Part shown: one piece after another, positions 60,822-64,000 of the stretch | Position numbering within the stretch: the stretch's first letter is position 1 | Layout: each line of letters begins with the position of its first letter | Position numbers and translations under genes: made by a program | Origin: Candidatus Kapaibacterium sp. | GTDB lineage: Bacteria > Bacteroidota > Ignavibacteria > Kapaibacteriales > UBA2268 | Length of the DNA stretch: 64,000 nucleotides | Reading direction: 5' to 3' | Assembly (NCBI GenBank): GCA_937927515.1 | Contig: CALBDO010000018.1 | Coordinates: 20,552-84,551, forward strand | Notes under the pieces: model-generated | Told to the model about the DNA's origin: nothing | Seen by the model: the letters and a program-made list of their open reading frames with translations, nothing else | The model's database searches: none

Positions 60822-60836
60822 TGGCATAATTATTGC
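60822..60836 (+). promoter_or_regulatory. sigma54-type -24/-12 promoter candidate
   Basis: TGGCAT-AATTA-TTGC with exact GG-N10-GC spacing, intergenic, 63 nt upstream of the T9SS-like gene start. Confidence 0.55.
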
Positions 60837-60898
60837 ATTCTTCTTTGTTTGCAAAAAAAAGTAAGCAAGTATGTTGATTTTATTATACAAGGTGATTT

Positions 60899-61474
60899 AT
60901 GAGATACTTCTTTAGAGTTTCTACACTTTTTCTCATAACTTCTTTCTTTGCGGTTGTACCAGGTTTTTCTACCCCTGGTTTGAAAATCGACCGCTCTGTC
61001 ATCGGTTCTGGTGGTATGCTGACTGTTAAAAACTCCGCAAATTTGAACCTGTCTGGTTTATTGGGCCAGGTTGCAATCGACAGGATTTCCAATGGAAATA
61101 GGGTACTTTACCAAGGATTTTGGGTACCCACCGAAACACCCACCGATGTTTCGGAGCCCATATCTCTTAGCAACCAGATTTCCAATTTTCCAAATCCTGC
61201 TTCCTTTTCTACCACCTTCCGTTACACTCTGGAAGAAAATTCTCTCGTCTCTCTCAAAGTTTACGACATTGTTGGAAACCTCGTTAAAATTCTTGTTGAT
61301 GGTTTTCAACCAGCTGGGAACCAAGAAATTGTCTGGGACCTTAAAAACGACAACCTTGTCGATGTACCTTCTGGTAACTACTTTTATGAACTAACTATAA
61401 CATCCGGCCAAATCGCTGGATTTAGCGAAACGAAAACACAAACCTATCGAAATATCCTTGTTATCGTTAAATAA
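60899..61474 (+). CDS. secreted protein with T9SS type A/FlgD-like C-terminal domain
   Basis: Signal peptide; FPNPASFSTTFRYTLEENSLVSLKVYDIVGNLVKILVDGFQPAGNQEIVWDLKNDNLVDVPSGNYFYELTI. Confidence 0.82.
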   Translation: MRYFFRVSTLFLITSFFAVVPGFSTPGLKIDRSVIGSGGMLTVKNSANLNLSGLLGQVAIDRISNGNRVLYQGFWVPTETPTDVSEPISLSNQISNFPNPASFSTTFRYTLEENSLVSLKVYDIVGNLVKILVDGFQPAGNQEIVWDLKNDNLVDVPSGNYFYELTITSGQIAGFSETKTQTYRNILVIVK

Positions 61475-61550
61475 ACTTGATAACAATGTTGAAAATATTA
61501 AATGAATACTATACTATATTTTTATGTTTAACTAATTTAGGGGTCTTAAA

Positions 61551-64000
61551 ATGAAAAGATACTTCTTTTCACTAGTTTTGGCTATCTTAGTTTCCACAAC
61601 TTTGGTCTTCTCTCAAGTTCCTCGCTTGTTGAACTATCAAGCAAACTTGAAAGACCAAAACGACCGTCCTTTTAATGGACAAACTGCAATCACCTTTGCG
61701 ATTTACGAGCAAGAATTTGGAGGTACTCCGATATGGAGTGAAAACCAATTAGTGGATGTCGTCAATGGGTTTATGAATGTCTATCTCGGCAAGGAGAATC
61801 CATTGAACATTCGCTTCGACCGCCCATTGTGGCTACAAATCTCAATCGGAGGAAACGCATTTCCAAGAACACCTCTAACATCCACTCCGTATGCAATGAA
61901 ATCTTTGACCTCTACTAGGTCCGATACTGCTGATATTGCTTTTACTGTCGTTGATGGTGCTATTACTCAAGAGAAACTTGCTCCCGGCGTTCAAGCTTAT
62001 CCTTGGGGACCTGCTGGGGGTGATTTGCAAGGTACGTATCCAAACCCAACTTTGAATCCTACTGCTGTGGTTAGGAATATACCTCCTGGGTCGATTACGC
62101 AGGATAAACTTGCTCCAAATGTCTCCTTCCCACCAAGCGGTCCTGCAAGTGGGGATTTAACTGGTACGTATCCCGACCCATTAATCGCTCCCGGGGCAGT
62201 TAAAACCGACCGAATCTTCAACGGTGCTGTTACTACTCCGAAAATCGCCGATGGTGCCGTAACCACTCCTAAAATAGCAGACGGTGCCGTTACAAATCCA
62301 AAACTTGGACCCGATGCTGTTACTACTGATAAAATTAAAGATGGAGAGGTTTACTTACGTGATTTAAACCAAGAGGTTCATGATTATTTCATTAACGTTG
62401 GTGATGCAGCTGGTGGAGACCTCTACGGTACTTATCCAAATCCAAATGTCGGTGGTTGGCGAGGTATTCCACTGAGTACCGCAGCACCATCCAACGGGCA
62501 GACCTACATCTATGATGCATCAAATAACCAATGGGTTCCATCAAATCTCGATGGGGATGTTGTCGGTCCAATTAATAACAATACTGTTACAAAGTGGTTG
62601 AATGTTCCTTTGTTCTCCACACCAAGTTTCGATGGTGAGGTCTATGTTTATAGTCAAATCACTAATGATTGGCGCCCAGCTTTTGCTTCTGGTGATGTAA
62701 CTGGTCCATACAATAACCTAACTGTCGGTGCTTGGTTAAACGTACCTTTGGCATATCCTCCTTCTAATGTTGGTGAACTATATTGGTTCAATGGTTCCCA
62801 ATGGGTACCCGGGCATATTCAAACTGTAGGACCAATTGTTGGTTTCGGTTATAATGATGGTGTTACTGTGCGACCCTTAAAGATTCGCGACGATGCTGCT
62901 TTCTTGCCCGATGGCAGTGGCTCTGTCCTCTGGTTCAATGGTGCACCAGGTACTGGTCAATGGGTTGCTAATAAGATAACAGACCAAAACGTTGCTAACA
63001 ATGCTGCTATTCAAGGAACTAAAATAGTTCCGAACTTTGGTAGTCAAAACATTATTACCTCGGGAAATCTCTCTGCAAATAATGGGACTTTTACCGGGAA
63101 TATCACCGCTGTCAATGGTCTTTTCCAAGGGAATTTACAGGTAAATGGTAGTTTAGCTGTAACGGGAAATATCAGTGGAACGAACGGAACATTCAGTGGA
63201 AATGTAAATGTTACTGGCAATGTTACTGCTGCAAATGGCATCTTCACAAATGCCACATTCACCGGAGTTTTGGAAGCACAAGGCAATATTACTAACTCTA
63301 CTGGTGATGTTGTAGTCGATGATAACCTAAATGTAACTGGGGATCTAACGGTTAATGGTACAACTAACTTGCAAAATGTTAATGCAGTTAATGTTACCGC
63401 TACAAATGGTGACTTCGACAACTTAACTGTTTATGTGAGTGCAGATATTCAAGGTCCAATTCAAAATTCAATTGGTAACGTTAATGTTACTGATAATTTG
63501 GATGTAATTGGTTCTATTACAGCAACTGGCGACGTAAGTGCTAATAATGGCACATTCAGTGGCAACATTGGAGCAGTGAATGGTAATTTCAGTGGAACAG
63601 TCACAGCTGTTCAATACAATGGAGCATTACAATATAATGTACAAACTGGAGCTGGCTTAACTGGCGGATTATTCAATAACACAGCGAATAGAATATTTGC
63701 TGTTGACCAGGCTTATAATTTTGCTTGGACTGGTAACCAAACCTGGGCTGGGACATCGACGTTCAATGGACCCGTAACAGTTGGTACAATAACTGGCACA
63801 ACTGGAACATTTACAACGTTGAATGCAATGAACTTCAATGGTGGAGCATTTAGTGGAACGAACGGCACATTCAGCGGAAATGTAAATGTTACTGGTAATG
63901 TTACTGCAAATACTGGCCTATTTACTACCGCATCAGTTACTGGTGCATTACAGGCAAGAGGAACAATAACAAATCCCGACGCCGGCGAAGCTGTAGTAGT
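61551..64000 (+). CDS. large repeat-rich secreted surface/adhesin-like protein, truncated by the right window edge
   Basis: Manual translation [66 protein letters not shown]... is open through 64000 (over 810 codons). Contains GDLxGTYPxP, [10 protein letters not shown] and [14 protein letters not shown] repeats. Missing from the ORF track because no stop lies in the window. Confidence 0.9.
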   Translation, partial: MKRYFFSLVLAILVSTTLVFSQVPRLLNYQANLKDQNDRPFNGQTAITFAIYEQEFGGTPIWSENQLVDVVNGFMNVYLGKENPLNIRFDRPLWLQISIGGNAFPRTPLTSTPYAMKSLTSTRSDTADIAFTVVDGAITQEKLAPGVQAYPWGPAGGDLQGTYPNPTLNPTAVVRNIPPGSITQDKLAPNVSFPPSGPASGDLTGTYPDPLIAPGAVKTDRIFNGAVTTPKIADGAVTTPKIADGAVTNPKLGPDAVTTDKIKDGEVYLRDLNQEVHDYFINVGDAAGGDLYGTYPNPNVGGWRGIPLSTAAPSNGQTYIYDASNNQWVPSNLDGDVVGPINNNTVTKWLNVPLFSTPSFDGEVYVYSQITNDWRPAFASGDVTGPYNNLTVGAWLNVPLAYPPSNVGELYWFNGSQWVPGHIQTVGPIVGFGYNDGVTVRPLKIRDDAAFLPDGSGSVLWFNGAPGTGQWVANKITDQNVANNAAIQGTKIVPNFGSQNIITSGNLSANNGTFTGNITAVNGLFQGNLQVNGSLAVTGNISGTNGTFSGNVNVTGNVTAANGIFTNATFTGVLEAQGNITNSTGDVVVDDNLNVTGDLTVNGTTNLQNVNAVNVTATNGDFDNLTVYVSADIQGPIQNSIGNVNVTDNLDVIGSITATGDVSANNGTFSGNIGAVNGNFSGTVTAVQYNGALQYNVQTGAGLTGGLFNNTANRIFAVDQAYNFAWTGNQTWAGTSTFNGPVTVGTITGTTGTFTTLNAMNFNGGAFSGTNGTFSGNVNVTGNVTANTGLFTTASVTGALQARGTITNPDAGEAVV
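61962..62225 (+). repeat. two tandem 132-bp (44-aa) in-frame units in the adhesin
   Basis: ITQEKLAP(G/N)V... begins at 61962 and 62094; [11 protein letters not shown] / [11 protein letters not shown] anchors at 62019 and 62151; both pairs are offset by exactly 132 bp. Confidence 0.75.
62223..62342 (+). repeat. four imperfect 30-bp (10-aa) tandem repeats, consensus [10 protein letters not shown]
   Basis: Units begin at 62223, 62253, 62283 and 62313: [10 protein letters not shown] / [10 protein letters not shown] / [10 protein letters not shown] / [10 protein letters not shown]. Confidence 0.85.
63174..63229 (+). repeat. 56-bp dispersed repeat, copy 1 (second copy at 63852-63907)
   Basis: AGTGGAACGAACGG[A/C]ACATTCAG[T/C]GGAAATGTAAATGTTACTGG[C/T]AATGTTACTGC; three mismatches, all at third codon positions, encoding [19 protein letters not shown] in both. 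Confidence 0.9.
63852..63907 (+). repeat. 56-bp dispersed repeat, copy 2
   Basis: See 63174-63229; in frame in the same ORF. Confidence 0.9.

Noticed and set aside
61997-63421. Minus-strand ORFs (89, 83, 125 aa) opposite the adhesin
   Set aside because: Artifacts of the low-complexity repeat coding sequence; the + frame is continuously open with a signal peptide and known repeat modules.

Overview
This 64 kb AT-rich chromosomal window looks like a Bacteroidota / Ignavibacteria / Kapabacteria-type lineage. That placement is an inference from gene content: TonB-dependent receptors with carboxypeptidase-regulatory N-termini, a DUF4249-like lipoprotein, T9SS-like C-termini, a DUF2723 protein, an Omp28-like protein and a PD40-OmpA protein. 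Coding density is high. Most of the window is housekeeping or envelope genes: ppx/gppA (partial), lipoate ligase, prfA, an LCP-family protein, HU, a TetR-TolC-MFP-RND efflux operon, CoADR-rhodanese, hemA, mutL, a tightly coupled M20 / FtsX-like permease / Nudix / meaB / rdgB / mtnA / class II aldolase run, MCE, gap, pgk, a PAS histidine kinase, mreBCD and an RsmB-like methyltransferase. I saw no CRISPR array, transposase, rRNA or convincing tRNA. The parts most worth a second look are: a solitary flagellin gene with a sigma54-like promoter and a perfect upstream inverted repeat; a near-consensus sigma54 site upstream of a T9SS-like protein and a very large repeat-rich surface protein that runs off the right edge and is missing from the ORF track; an MNT/HEPN toxin-antitoxin pair directly after mreBCD; a 31-aa COX24/AURKAIP1-like ORF missing from the ORF track; a PorE-like OmpA/propeller protein coupled to a gingipain-fold-like protein; and an unusual long inverted repeat with a nested palindrome between two convergent genes. 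I did not find a clear previously undescribed system.
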